Source of the DNA: an uncultured Gammaproteobacteria bacterium
GTDB taxonomy: Bacteria; Pseudomonadota; Gammaproteobacteria; Pseudomonadales; Pseudohongiellaceae
Assembly: GCA_913048385.1 (NCBI GenBank)
Contig: CAJWVZ010000007.1
Location: 1 to 64,000, forward strand
DNA: 64,000 nt
Direction: 5' to 3'
This document shows positions 16,875-25,690 of this stretch, one piece after another. The number at the start of each line of letters is the position of its first letter. Position 1 is the stretch's first letter. Under the pieces are notes generated by a model. It saw only the letters and a list, made by a program, of their open reading frames with translations, was not told the origin of the DNA and made no database searches. The position numbers were made by a program, and so were the translations under genes.

Positions 16875-18839
16875 CTACTGGTTGACTGAATCAATCACAA
16901 GCTCAAAAAATTCCTCATGATCCCATCTCGCCGGGAACAGTGTTCTGTGCGCTCCCGTGGCACGATCTTTTGCAGTCTCATCCCCGAGAAATTCGAGAGA
17001 ACTGTTTCGAGCGACGACGAGATCTAAGCCGGGATGTACATATATGTTATTGCTCCGACTGCCGGCTGCGAAGAACCATTCACCATCGACATGAGGCCAC
17101 CAGAAATATCCGTACCCTACCTTCAGAGCTGGTGACGTTATGGTACTTAGCTTCGTCGACTCGGTTACCCAGGCGGCAGGGACTACCGCGCTCCCTTGCC
17201 ATTTTCCCTCACGCGCATAAAGGAGTCCAAAGCGGGCAAAATCACGGGTCGTGGCATCTATGCAGCACCAGGGCATGTAATTATCAAAGCCGTCTTTCCA
17301 CCACCCAGCATCCATGCCAATCTTCGAGAACAATTCAGTTTCAGCAAAGTCTGCAAGTGACTTGCCAGTTGCTCTCTCAATGCTTTCCCCAACTATTTGT
17401 GTGTCTGCATTCTGATAGTTCCAGTTATAAGTAGAGCCAAGCCAAGACGCTAAATCTGGGTCCGCTTGTCTGTTTTCGATGCTGTACTTTACGTTGTCAA
17501 CAATTTCATAAGCGCCTTCGTCATTTTGGCTCCCGATATACATTGTGGTTGCGTCATTACCGAATTCTTGTAAGCCCGATGACATCATGAGTAAGTTTTT
17601 TATGGTGATGTCCTTGGTCTCGCCGGCTCGCCACTCAGTGATAAATTCACTTGCCGGTGTATCAACCGATCCGATTGAGCCATTTTCTATCGCTATACCC
17701 GTTAATGCGCTCGTGAACGATTTAGCTGATGACCAAGACGTTGCTATAGTTTCTTTATCCGCGTTTGATCCATACTTTTCAGCGATAATAACGCCATGTC
17801 GGACAATGACCAATCCTTGAGTGTACTGGGGTGTTGGAACGTCGTCGATGACCACATCATCGAATGCGTAATCTATCGCTTTCTGGAGCTTCATCAGGTC
17901 CACCCCAACCGTTTTAGGTTCAGCGGTGACCCAGGTGCTGGTAGGGTAGCTTAACGTCGAACTGGTAAGGTTAGAGCTGACTACCTCAAATATAAGAGCT
18001 TGAGGATCTATCAGCTTTAGATCGAGTTCATACATCTGACCGCCGAAAGCGAGTTTTTTTACGCTCAGTACGTTTCCAGAGTAATTGCTGGCCAATGGGC
18101 TGGTGGGTAGATCTGTCTCGCTTGCGGAAATAAGTTTTAGGCATACCGTTGCGCATGGCGATAGTTGAAATGAGGCGCGATAGTTTTTGTTTTCGGCAGA
18201 AAAATGTTTCACATTTAGCGAGCCATCTTCGTAGTTTGCGCTGATGTCATATTCGATTACAAAATTTAATTTATTAGAGCAGGATATATCGTTCCATTGG
18301 CCTGCCGAGCCGAATGCTTCTGCGGTTGTTGCGCCTGCCGGCCATGTTTCAAGACCCATCGCTAGGCAATGCTGATTGTCCATAAAATTATCGGGTTCAC
18401 TCAGGCCGGCTTCAAAACCTTGGCCTTTCCCCCAAAGATCGTTGGTGGTGATCGTCGGAGCGTTAATTTCGCTACCATCTGTCCATTTCCAGCTCCCTTC
18501 GATCTGAACGTCTGAGCCTCCTAGCCAGAAATATTTTGCACCACCACCATCAGCCGCAGTTGTTGCAGTATCCTTCATTAAAGACCGCAGAAAAATCTGC
18601 TCTTGGAATGTTTCTATCTTCACTAAATTTCCGCTTTTCGCAGACGCGTATTCCTTTGCGTCGCTCCAGCTCATGGGCTCACTAATAATTTCGTAGGCAT
18701 GGTGATCAAAGTTTCTGATGTTTCTTAGCTCGGGCGTTTGCGCGCTTCCTCTTTGAGTTGTAAAAAAAAGGAAAAAAAACAGTGCGAGAGCGCTCTGCAG
18801 TATCAAAAGGTAATCACTTTTCAGTATTTTTATTATCAT
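16875..18839 (-). CDS. Exported C-type lectin domain fused to a beta-lactamase-fold serine hydrolase
   Basis: This is a 654-residue two-domain protein. An N-terminal hydrophobic segment (ALALFFFLFFTT, about 17-28) acts as signal or anchor. Residues about 46-198 form a C-type lectin domain (WSDAKEYASAKSGNLVKIET, FWLGGSD, WKWTDGS, GQWNDISCSNKLNFVIEYD). A beta-rich linker of about 110 residues follows. From about 315 comes a class C beta-lactamase/esterase-like domain with SSAK (Ser370, Lys373), YQN (475-477) and WFFAAGSRSNNIYV as the third motif. Such domains are usually esterases or amidases (6-aminohexanoate-dimer-hydrolase-like) rather than true lactamases. AGGAAG precedes ATG. It starts 28 bases after the acylase gene, so the two probably form an operon. 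Confidence 0.85.
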   Translation of the reverse strand: MIIKILKSDYLLILQSALALFFFLFFTTQRGSAQTPELRNIRNFDHHAYEIISEPMSWSDAKEYASAKSGNLVKIETFQEQIFLRSLMKDTATTAADGGGAKYFWLGGSDVQIEGSWKWTDGSEINAPTITTNDLWGKGQGFEAGLSEPDNFMDNQHCLAMGLETWPAGATTAEAFGSAGQWNDISCSNKLNFVIEYDISANYEDGSLNVKHFSAENKNYRASFQLSPCATVCLKLISASETDLPTSPLASNYSGNVLSVKKLAFGGQMYELDLKLIDPQALIFEVVSSNLTSSTLSYPTSTWVTAEPKTVGVDLMKLQKAIDYAFDDVVIDDVPTPQYTQGLVIVRHGVIIAEKYGSNADKETIATSWSSAKSFTSALTGIAIENGSIGSVDTPASEFITEWRAGETKDITIKNLLMMSSGLQEFGNDATTMYIGSQNDEGAYEIVDNVKYSIENRQADPDLASWLGSTYNWNYQNADTQIVGESIERATGKSLADFAETELFSKIGMDAGWWKDGFDNYMPWCCIDATTRDFARFGLLYAREGKWQGSAVVPAAWVTESTKLSTITSPALKVGYGYFWWPHVDGEWFFAAGSRSNNIYVHPGLDLVVARNSSLEFLGDETAKDRATGAHRTLFPARWDHEEFFELVIDSVNQ

Positions 18840-18867
18840 TATTTAATAACTTCCTTTTGTAGCTTGT

Positions 18868-21120
18868 TTAGAATTTAAGTACCTCTTTTCTAACGAGGTC
18901 GGAGTTGATTTCCTCTGCTGTAAAGGGCAGGTCTATCCATTGATTTCTAGAATAAAGTTTTGTCAGGTCCGAATAAAATTCGGAGTCGGGTTCGGGAGAC
19001 TGAGAGTAAGTCAAGATCGCTTTTGCCATTGGTCTTCCCGCGTCGTCCCACGTTACGTTTTGAATATAGCTATTACCGTGAGCGATCGGATTGTACCCGC
19101 CAGCGTCCGGATTAAAGCGCGCTGTGATAACACTGAACATTCCTTGGCGTCCGGAACCGCCTGGGATCCCAATTTTTTCATCATTCCTGATAACAAATTG
19201 AACGTCACCCCACTTGCTGTCGAGGGGGATATTTGCTTCGGTTAGCGAGTTAACAGCCTCGCGTAATGCGTCGAGCACAAATTCCTTTGTTTCTTCTTGA
19301 ACAACACTAAGTCCGGATGGGGTGTTCAGAGGTTTATCAAGATTGAATTGATTTGCAAAATGTTTGTCTATATTCCGAGCGCTATCCCAAAAGCGGTTAT
19401 AAATGATCGCACCGACGCTATCAAAATCCTGTCGCCGGTCCCACTTTGCAAGAATGCTGCAAGCTTCTAATAGTTGCGGGTCTGTCTCGCAGACCGATAA
19501 AATATCATCAAGGAAGATCTCAGCTCCATAGTTTCGATGATTTAATAAAATACCGCGTGCAATTTCGGGGGTTATTTTTTCTTCAGTTGTGAGCGCTTCA
19601 TTAATAAAATTTAAACCAGCCCGGGTTCGAAGAGATCGTATTCTTTTTTCATCCCCAATGATTGGTGAAAAACCTTCAAGCGGCTTGTTTGGATTTGAAA
19701 GCCAGTGTGAATCATTACTGTTATTGACGTAGTCGCTGGCGATTAGACTTGGCTGCTTAGTCGGCGGCATGAGGCCGGGAGCTGCTGCCGACGGATCAAT
19801 CGCCCAGTCACAGGATGGCTCGGAACCGTTCAGTGTAATCATGCGGGACGGTGTCTCATTGTCTACAGAGCATCGAGAAATTAACTCGGCGGAGACGTTT
19901 GGTATTGCAGACATATCAGCGTAGAGAGTGTCACCGGCTGTGTCTACGGCGATTGTGTTAACGAAGGCGGCACCTTGGTGCGTTGCAAGAGCATCCTTAA
20001 GCTCACTGACATCGGTTGCCTTGCTGATGTCCATATACTGATCGCCCGAACGATAATTCTCATAGTTTACGTCACGCATGACATAGGCATGATTGTCGTT
20101 CCACGGTGTCGTTTCGCTGACAACGACCGGACCCAAATGGGTCATATATACTGTTTTATCGAGAAAGCCCTGGTCGGTTTCCACTGAAACTTTAATTGGC
20201 TCAATGTTGAGGGTTTCTTCACCCAACCGATATTGCATTGGATTACCTTCCTCGAGGTCGAGACGGAACATAGTGAATCTTAGTGCGGTAGAAACGGTGT
20301 GAGTCCAGGCTATTTCCTTTGTGAATCCGATCGCAATTCGATTAGTGGCAATGAGGCTTGCCCCCATGACATCGACAGAACCTGGCAGCGTAATATGGGA
20401 AATATGAAAGCGTGATGAGCCATGCCACGGATAATGAGGATTCCCTATAAGAATTCCTCGACCGTTCGCGGTTAGATCTCTCCCAAATCCGATTGCATTA
20501 CTGCCTATGACTTCAGGGTCGACGAAGGGGTCTAGAGGGGACATATTCGCAAGCTCAAGCCCAGGCCGTGCGCTTGCGATACCGGTTGAAACTCTTCCAA
20601 GGCCATAGCGAATGCCAACCCCAATATTAAGCTTAACCATGTCTCTTTCTGAGATCGGTGTTATCCACGGTGCGTCGTTGCATGATAGTGGCAGACTCCC
20701 GGCACGCGTCTTGATGAAGTTGTTGTAACCTCGCACGTATCCTTTATCAAGCTCCCTGTTATCTAATGAGGACGCCTCGAGATATTCATCGATCTTAGCT
20801 TCGTGAAGCATTGCCAGATGAAAAGCGTCAGAATTAATGTTGGCTTCGCTGGCCCCAAAATATTTTGATTGTTCTCCACGCACTGTCACAAACTCTCGTG
20901 CTAAAACACAAATAGTATTTGTTGCAACCGCATGGGCAAATCCGTAACCGATTCCCTCCCAAGTGTCGGCCTTAATGTGGGGAATGCCGTGTGATGTCCA
21001 TTGGATCTCAACTTCTTTCTGTGTTCCGTCTTCAGTTGGTGTCGTCGGGGAGCACGACAGAAGCAGTGAGGTAAAAAAAAGGATTGGCAATTTGTGTGTT
21101 ACGTGGTGTTGGTTTTTCAT
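18868..21120 (-). CDS. Penicillin acylase family (AHL-acylase-like) lipoprotein
   Basis: This 750-residue Ntn-hydrolase precursor has a lipobox LLSC (Cys23), which predicts a lipoprotein. The alpha chain covers roughly residues 40-190. Autocleavage should occur before Ser207 in GSNAIGFG, freeing the N-terminal Ser nucleophile of the beta chain. Downstream GNPHYPWHG and SVDVMGASLIATN match the PvdQ/QuiP acylase style, and NNSDSHW near residue 480 matches the Asn-containing oxyanion region. Known members hydrolyse amide bonds of acyl-homoserine lactones, cyclic lipopeptide side chains or penicillins. The substrate cannot be read from the sequence. It is the first gene of a probable operon with the lectin/beta-lactamase fusion. 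Confidence 0.88.
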   Translation of the reverse strand: MKNQHHVTHKLPILFFTSLLLSCSPTTPTEDGTQKEVEIQWTSHGIPHIKADTWEGIGYGFAHAVATNTICVLAREFVTVRGEQSKYFGASEANINSDAFHLAMLHEAKIDEYLEASSLDNRELDKGYVRGYNNFIKTRAGSLPLSCNDAPWITPISERDMVKLNIGVGIRYGLGRVSTGIASARPGLELANMSPLDPFVDPEVIGSNAIGFGRDLTANGRGILIGNPHYPWHGSSRFHISHITLPGSVDVMGASLIATNRIAIGFTKEIAWTHTVSTALRFTMFRLDLEEGNPMQYRLGEETLNIEPIKVSVETDQGFLDKTVYMTHLGPVVVSETTPWNDNHAYVMRDVNYENYRSGDQYMDISKATDVSELKDALATHQGAAFVNTIAVDTAGDTLYADMSAIPNVSAELISRCSVDNETPSRMITLNGSEPSCDWAIDPSAAAPGLMPPTKQPSLIASDYVNNSNDSHWLSNPNKPLEGFSPIIGDEKRIRSLRTRAGLNFINEALTTEEKITPEIARGILLNHRNYGAEIFLDDILSVCETDPQLLEACSILAKWDRRQDFDSVGAIIYNRFWDSARNIDKHFANQFNLDKPLNTPSGLSVVQEETKEFVLDALREAVNSLTEANIPLDSKWGDVQFVIRNDEKIGIPGGSGRQGMFSVITARFNPDAGGYNPIAHGNSYIQNVTWDDAGRPMAKAILTYSQSPEPDSEFYSDLTKLYSRNQWIDLPFTAEEINSDLVRKEVLKF

Positions 21121-21369
21121 ATATATTTTCTCGAGAGCTATGAGATTGATGTTCGTTTTTTTATCAAGAGGCGATGGGAGAAAGAGGCGGCTGCTCCCTT
21201 GGGTTCGTATTCTTAAAAACTACACCTTTATCGAGAGATTGTAAAAGGATACATGTGACTGTGGAAAACCCAATACAAGCGGTGGAGCTATTGTAATAAA
21301 GGTTACAAGCGAATTGACGATACCGTTTCTTTAGTTGCCATCCCACGTACTCTAAGTTTAGGCGGACTA

Positions 21370-22257
21370 ATGCTTCAAGTGATTAAACAAAATGAAAATT
21401 TGCGCTGTATAATTTTTATGGTCGTGGCTATGGCAGGTTTCGCTGTAGAGGATGCGGTTGTAAAGCAACTGTCGTTTTCAATGCCTATTTCCGAAATTCT
21501 TTTTCTTGTTGGTTTTGGAGGGCTCTTATCCTTTGGCATGCTGGCAAAATTGCAGAACGTGCCATTATTTAATGCAGAACTTAAAACTAAGAAATTTATC
21601 GCAAGAACTTTTTCAGAACTGGCTGCAGCGATATTTTTCGTGAGTACTATAGTCTACGCATCCTTGTCGATCTCCGCAGCGATCCTCCAGGCTACGCCCC
21701 TTGTTGTTGCTTTGGCGGGCGCTTTTTTTCTCAAGCAGAGAATCACGCTTGGCCAATGGGGGCTGATTTTTTTAGGTTTCTTCGGTGTTCTATTGGTTAT
21801 GCAGCCTGGTTTAGAGGGTTTTCAGGCGACTTCTCTTCTTGGTCTGATGGCAGTGCTTTTTTTAGCAATGAGAGACACGATTACGCGCTCAATTTCGCTA
21901 GCAATACCTGCGGTGACGATTTCTTTTTGGTCGTTCTTTGCTCTTTGCGTTGCTGGGCTAATTACCGCTCCATTTTTCGGTTCGTTTGTTATGCTGGCCC
22001 TCGAAGATCTGTGGGTTCTTTCCTTAGGTACTTTTGCGGGTTCTGTTGGGTATTTGGCCGTGGTTCTCGCTACTAGGTCGGGTGATGTTGCTGTTGTGGT
22101 ACCTTTCAGATATACGCGCCTCATTTTTGCTTTTATTATAGCTATTATTATATTTGATGAGCCGGTGGGGAAGCTTATGTTAGCGGGCAGTACCGTTATT
22201 ATAGCATCTGGTCTGTTGATGTTGGGACTTGAAAGAACCAGACTATCATCAGATTGA
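21370..22257 (+). CDS. EamA/DMT superfamily transporter
   Basis: This 295-residue inner-membrane protein consists of about ten hydrophobic helices in two EamA repeats. The first runs from IIFMVVAMAGFAVEDAVVKQL to LGFFGVLLVMQPG, the second from LLGLMAVLFLAMRDTITR to GSTVIIASGLLMLGLE. The pattern VKQLS-x(4)-P-x-x-E-x-L-F in helix one/two and the Pro-Gly ends of helices are typical of RhaT/YdcZ-like drug/metabolite exporters. Substrate is unknown. AGGCGG lies 4 bases before ATG. It is divergent from the acylase operon and not linked to a metabolic gene that would suggest cargo. Confidence 0.88.
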   Translation: MLQVIKQNENLRCIIFMVVAMAGFAVEDAVVKQLSFSMPISEILFLVGFGGLLSFGMLAKLQNVPLFNAELKTKKFIARTFSELAAAIFFVSTIVYASLSISAAILQATPLVVALAGAFFLKQRITLGQWGLIFLGFFGVLLVMQPGLEGFQATSLLGLMAVLFLAMRDTITRSISLAIPAVTISFWSFFALCVAGLITAPFFGSFVMLALEDLWVLSLGTFAGSVGYLAVVLATRSGDVAVVVPFRYTRLIFAFIIAIIIFDEPVGKLMLAGSTVIIASGLLMLGLERTRLSSD

Positions 22258-22372
22258 TTGAAACGGATGTTATAGTCAATTACTCATTTTTTTGGGTTGT
22301 TGTTCATTCGGTGGCATTATGCCCTAAATTCAATTATGGTGTTTTGCGAATAAACTTTTGTTAGGGGCAGCT

Positions 22373-22921
22373 ATGAAAAGAATAATCTTCCAGGTGTTTG
22401 GCGTGATACTTCTTGTTCCCGCGGTTGGTATGGCGACTCTCCGTTTTGAAAATCGAAACGCCGATGGCCCGTCTATACTTTTTCCCGGCGGGGAGATGGT
22501 TTCGGGAGATTTGCATACTGGGCCGGAGCCTGACTGGGCGTTTACGAATGACATTCAAACAGTAGAGCTTCAACTGAACAATCCGATGGCTTCAAGACTA
22601 ATATGGATTCTTGAGGCCGAGGGCAGGCCTTTCATTATTTCTGGATATATGACAACTGTACTCGGAAAGTTATGGAAAGAATGGGCGTTTGAGGCTGACC
22701 GTGGCAATAACGAGGGGGTTTTGCGGGTCGATGGAGTGCGTTATCCTCGAAGGCTGCAACGCATTACCGAGGGAGATATTTTGGATGGAGTTTCCGCCAG
22801 CCTACTTCAAAAGTATGTAGGAGTTCCTGCTCCGGGCGCCGATGCTATTTCTGCAACAAGGGCTGGCATTGAGGCGGGTGAATCTTGGGTGTTTGAGTTA
22901 GTACCACGCGAAGTTAATTGA
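22373..22921 (+). CDS. Secreted or anchored hypothetical protein
   Basis: This 182-residue protein has an N-terminal hydrophobic segment (IIFQVFGVILLVPAVGMA, residues 4-21), then GGEMVSGDLHTGPEPDWAF and a beta-rich remainder (TVELQLNNP, LIWILEAEGRPFIISGYM, GVLRVDGVRYPRRLQRI). The SGxxxxGPxPDWxF motif resembles a widespread uncharacterised family of single-anchor proteins in marine gammaproteobacteria, and also the short remnant at 4263-4502. AGGGG lies 6 bases before ATG 22373, which I prefer to the in-frame TTG at 22358. The small membrane protein gene at 22932 follows after 10 bases. Confidence 0.7.
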   Translation: MKRIIFQVFGVILLVPAVGMATLRFENRNADGPSILFPGGEMVSGDLHTGPEPDWAFTNDIQTVELQLNNPMASRLIWILEAEGRPFIISGYMTTVLGKLWKEWAFEADRGNNEGVLRVDGVRYPRRLQRITEGDILDGVSASLLQKYVGVPAPGADAISATRAGIEAGESWVFELVPREVN

Positions 22922-22931
22922 GGAAACTACG

Positions 22932-23069
22932 ATGACAACAAAAAATTATATAAGCCTTTGCCTAGCCTTAGCCGCGCTTACTGCGGCGAGCATCCTCTTT
23001 ATCCCCGGGTTCTCTGACCTTATTGAAACTACAATGTTATTGTTTTTATCGACTAATGCAAGAGCGTGA
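22932..23069 (+). CDS. Small hydrophobic protein, 45 residues
   Basis: A short frame starts ATG 11 bases after the previous stop and ends TGA 23067-23069. GAGGA lies about 7 bases before the ATG. The product is mostly hydrophobic (ISLCLALAALTAASILFIPGF, then TTMLLFLST) and ends ARA, so it is likely a membrane peptide with one or two short spans. The tight spacing and ribosome site argue it is translated from the mRNA of the gene at 22373. I know no family. Confidence 0.5.
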   Translation: MTTKNYISLCLALAALTAASILFIPGFSDLIETTMLLFLSTNARA

Positions 23070-23116
23070 GTCAGGGGTAAGCTAACTTTGGCGCTAGCCA
23101 AATAACTGGAATGGTG

Positions 23117-23983
23117 ATGAGTCTGAGGGCTTTGTTATTTTTCTTTTTACTCAGTTCTGGCCTTGGAATTCAAGAGAGCGGGGCCGCCTCTCTCTCGAAA
23201 AATTCTCAGATTCTTCAGATTGCGGAATTTGAGAATGGTCTTGATGAAAGCTCGGGCTTGGCGTTTCACGATGGTTTTTTCTGGACTATTAATGATAGCG
23301 GGAATTCAAATGTCGTCTTCAAGATTTCTAAGTCTGGAACAAAAATCCACGAAGTTGAGATCTCAAACGCTGAGAACATAGATTGGGAGTCTCTGGCACA
23401 AGATGAGAGTTACCTCTACGTGGCAGATACAGGTAACAATCTAAACCGACGAAGTAGCTTTACTATCTATAAAATCCCCTGGACTTCGTTGGTGAACAAC
23501 AAAGCCGAAGCAGAGTTGCTTACGTTTACTTACGACGATTACGAGTCAGGTAAGATGAGGTCTCATAACTTTGATGCAGAAGCGTTAGCTATTAACGGGA
23601 ACGAGGTCTGGTTATTTTCAAAAAACCGCGGTGATCGGCGAACTAAATTGTATAGATTTCCAAAGTTCGCTGGGCACTATAACCCTGATCCTGCCCAATC
23701 ACTTCCTGTAAGTTCTTTAGTAACAGGCGCGGACATTAATTCGGCAAATGACACCCTTTTTTTACTCAGCGTGAGAAGCTCATCTTCAGGCCAGCAGAAT
23801 TTGTTCTGGGAGATTCCGATTAATTCCGAAGGAGTGGATTGGGACAATAGAGTGATGACTCGCATTGCGCCCGAGGATCAATGGGAGGCGCTGATCTATG
23901 ACGAATATGACGATGAGGTTTATTTGAGTCATGAAGAGAATCAAAGAGGTTATGCTGGGCTCGGAAGGCTTCAGAAAAGGTAG
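23117..23983 (+). CDS. Secreted beta-propeller-like protein of unknown function
   Basis: This 288-residue protein has a signal peptide (LLFFFLLSSGLGIQESGAA, ending near residue 24). The mature part contains strand-rich repeats of propeller type: SSGLAFHDGFFWTINDSGN, NIDWESLAQDESYLYVADTGNN, FDAEALAINGNEVWLFSKNRGD and EALIYDEYDDEVYLSHE. Motifs like ESSGLA-x(3)-W-x-x-NDSG and ADTGNN occur in SdiA-regulated/NHL-like exported proteins. ATG 23117 has GGA six bases upstream. ATG 23111 is an in-frame alternative. No catalytic residue is identifiable. Confidence 0.7.
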   Translation: MSLRALLFFFLLSSGLGIQESGAASLSKNSQILQIAEFENGLDESSGLAFHDGFFWTINDSGNSNVVFKISKSGTKIHEVEISNAENIDWESLAQDESYLYVADTGNNLNRRSSFTIYKIPWTSLVNNKAEAELLTFTYDDYESGKMRSHNFDAEALAINGNEVWLFSKNRGDRRTKLYRFPKFAGHYNPDPAQSLPVSSLVTGADINSANDTLFLLSVRSSSSGQQNLFWEIPINSEGVDWDNRVMTRIAPEDQWEALIYDEYDDEVYLSHEENQRGYAGLGRLQKR

Positions 23984-24067
23984 GTGGTATAGAATGCGCT
24001 AGCTCGAGAGAATTTCGAAGATTCCAACGCCGGATAGCCCGGGTCTTAAATGAAATAGTTTTGATCA

Positions 24068-25090
24068 TTAAAGAAGTTTACCTTTGGTATTTAGCTTAAC
24101 TCTATATAGGCCGGTGCTTGAGGTTAGATAAAGCGTGCTCCCGTTATCCCCCCAGGCAACGTTTGCGGTTACCTCGCCCGTGCTTATTGTGCCTAGAGGA
24201 GTCCCATCCGGATCAAATATCCAGACCCCGCCGGGTCCGGTAGCAAATATATTTCCGTTGAAATCTGTTTTCATTCCATCAGGTGCTCCTGGTGAGGCCT
24301 GATCGTTGACATCAAAGAATATCCTTTGGTTAACGAGACTCCCGTCGCTCAAAACATCATAGGCGTACCAAACTTTATTTGCTGAATCTGAGTTCGCGAC
24401 ATATAAAATCTTTTCATCAGGAGAGAGCGCGATGCCGTTCGGTCGACTTTGGCCGGCAAATAAAAGCTCGATTGTCCCGTCGGTTTTCAATCGGAATATG
24501 CCGTTGAAATCCAAGTCTCTTTCCGGATCATCTTCTAAGCCCGTCAAACCATAAGGGGGGTCGGTAAAATACAGAGAACCATCGGAGTGCCAGGTCGAAT
24601 CATTTGGGCTGTTGAATCGCTTGCCGTCGTAGTTGTCGGCTAAGACTTCTCTCTTTATCAGCGTAGTCTGACAAGCCCGCGATATACGACGATAGCCATG
24701 CTCTAGCATGATGATGCATCCATTTTTGTCAATTGTCAGGCCATTAGACCCAACGGATCTGCCATTTGAGTTGCCATTAAAAACCGGTTTAATAAAATCA
24801 TGTAGGCCGTTTTCTTCTGACCATACATACGTTGCGTTGTCGCGGACATCACTGAAAAATAATTGTTTTGTTGTTTGGTGCCAGACCGGGCCCTCCAAAA
24901 AAACAAACCCATCAGCGAGCTTCTCTACTTCCGTGTCCGCTGCAACGAGCACGTCTAATCGTGGATCCATCCTTGTAATAAAACTTGTGACTTGGTTTCC
25001 ATTTTGAGGTGGGGCAGCGTCTCGTGTGTCACAATCCGTCATTATTGAACTTAATGTTATAACTGTTAGAATTTTTCTTAGTAAGGCCAT
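24068..25090 (-). CDS. SMP-30/gluconolactonase family protein, exported
   Basis: This 340-residue protein resembles gluconolactonase/SMP-30 six-bladed propeller lactonases. Signature blocks are FLEGPVWHQTTKQLFFSDV near residue 67, GSNGLTIDKNG near 115, RFNSPNDSTWHSDGSLYFTDPPYGL near 157 (Asn/Asp metal ligands), SRPNGIALSPDEKILYVANSD near 213 and APDGMKTDFNGNIFATGPGG near 265. The N-terminus has a hydrophobic stretch (LTVITLSSIMTDC) that would export it, but the Cys context is not a standard lipobox. Likely substrates are sugar or other lactones in the periplasm. It converges on the secreted propeller gene upstream. Confidence 0.88.
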   Translation of the reverse strand: MALLRKILTVITLSSIMTDCDTRDAAPPQNGNQVTSFITRMDPRLDVLVAADTEVEKLADGFVFLEGPVWHQTTKQLFFSDVRDNATYVWSEENGLHDFIKPVFNGNSNGRSVGSNGLTIDKNGCIIMLEHGYRRISRACQTTLIKREVLADNYDGKRFNSPNDSTWHSDGSLYFTDPPYGLTGLEDDPERDLDFNGIFRLKTDGTIELLFAGQSRPNGIALSPDEKILYVANSDSANKVWYAYDVLSDGSLVNQRIFFDVNDQASPGAPDGMKTDFNGNIFATGPGGVWIFDPDGTPLGTISTGEVTANVAWGDNGSTLYLTSSTGLYRVKLNTKGKLL

Positions 25091-25223
25091 ATTTTTTGAC
25101 TCATGCGTTAAAAATACTGCTATCCTTGAGCTGTTTTTAAAGGAAACTGTAAGAACGCTTTCGCGGTATTTTTGTGGAAAGTATTTAAGCTAACTATATT
25201 AATCAGTGTAAATGGAGACGTTT

Positions 25224-25616
25224 ATGAAAACCAGAAGTTTGAGAAATATCGTTTTGACTTTTTCGATTGGTCTTTTCCCTTTAATTGGCGCTGCACAGGA
25301 TGAGGCGCGCGTTGAGGCTCTTCGCGAGATAGCGCAGATAGTGGCCTCTATTAATCATTTTCCATCGGCGGAAAATAAAGTGGCGCTCGCATCAATTGAG
25401 GGTGATGAAAGCTATCCTCAAGGTATAAGGATGCTCGCTGCTACCGTTGCTAATATAAGCCACTCGGCGAACGCGGAAGGTAAGCAGAGTATGACAATGT
25501 TGCAGGGCAGCCAGAGGGCGCCAGAGCCTGTGAAATCGCTTGCTGAGATTATTGGCCGCTTTAACCACATGGCAAGCGACCAAGATAAGGCAACACTGCT
25601 AGCGTTATTTCCGTAA
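25224..25616 (+). CDS. Small secreted protein made of three 36-residue repeats
   Basis: This 130-residue protein has a signal peptide (IVLTFSIGLFPLIGAAQ, ending near residue 25). The mature part is three tandem units of about 36 residues: VEALREIAQIVASINHFPSA, then GIRMLAATVANISHSANAEG, then PVKSLAEIIGRFNHMASDQD. Each ends in a short helix (K-x-x-L-x-x). The core pattern is L-x-x-I-A-x-I-[VI]-x-x-[IF]-[NS]-H-x-x-[SN]-x-[ED]-x-K. An all-helical repeat domain is likely. GGAG lies six bases before ATG 25224, so that start is preferred over ATG 25212. Function unknown. Confidence 0.7.
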   Translation: MKTRSLRNIVLTFSIGLFPLIGAAQDEARVEALREIAQIVASINHFPSAENKVALASIEGDESYPQGIRMLAATVANISHSANAEGKQSMTMLQGSQRAPEPVKSLAEIIGRFNHMASDQDKATLLALFP

Positions 25617-25640
25617 GCTAAAGCGATTATTAATCGTTAA

Positions 25641-25678
25641 TTTACCGAACTATTTTCCTTCTCAGCTAGTTCGGTAAA
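25641..25678. terminator. Inverted repeat between convergent genes, candidate bidirectional terminator
   Basis: A perfect 12-base-pair stem (TTTACCGAACTA / TAGTTCGGTAAA) with a 14-base loop lies between the stops of the repeat protein (25616) and the beta-lactamase-fold gene (25691). The T/A ends of the stem could act as short U tracts in either direction, but neither strand has a long one. Confidence 0.5.
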
Positions 25679-25690
25679 GTCATAATGTTG

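Noticed and set aside
16940-17434. 164-residue plus-strand frame
   Set aside because: Antisense to the beta-lactamase domain of the lectin fusion; His/Ser/Arg-rich with no recognisable domain.
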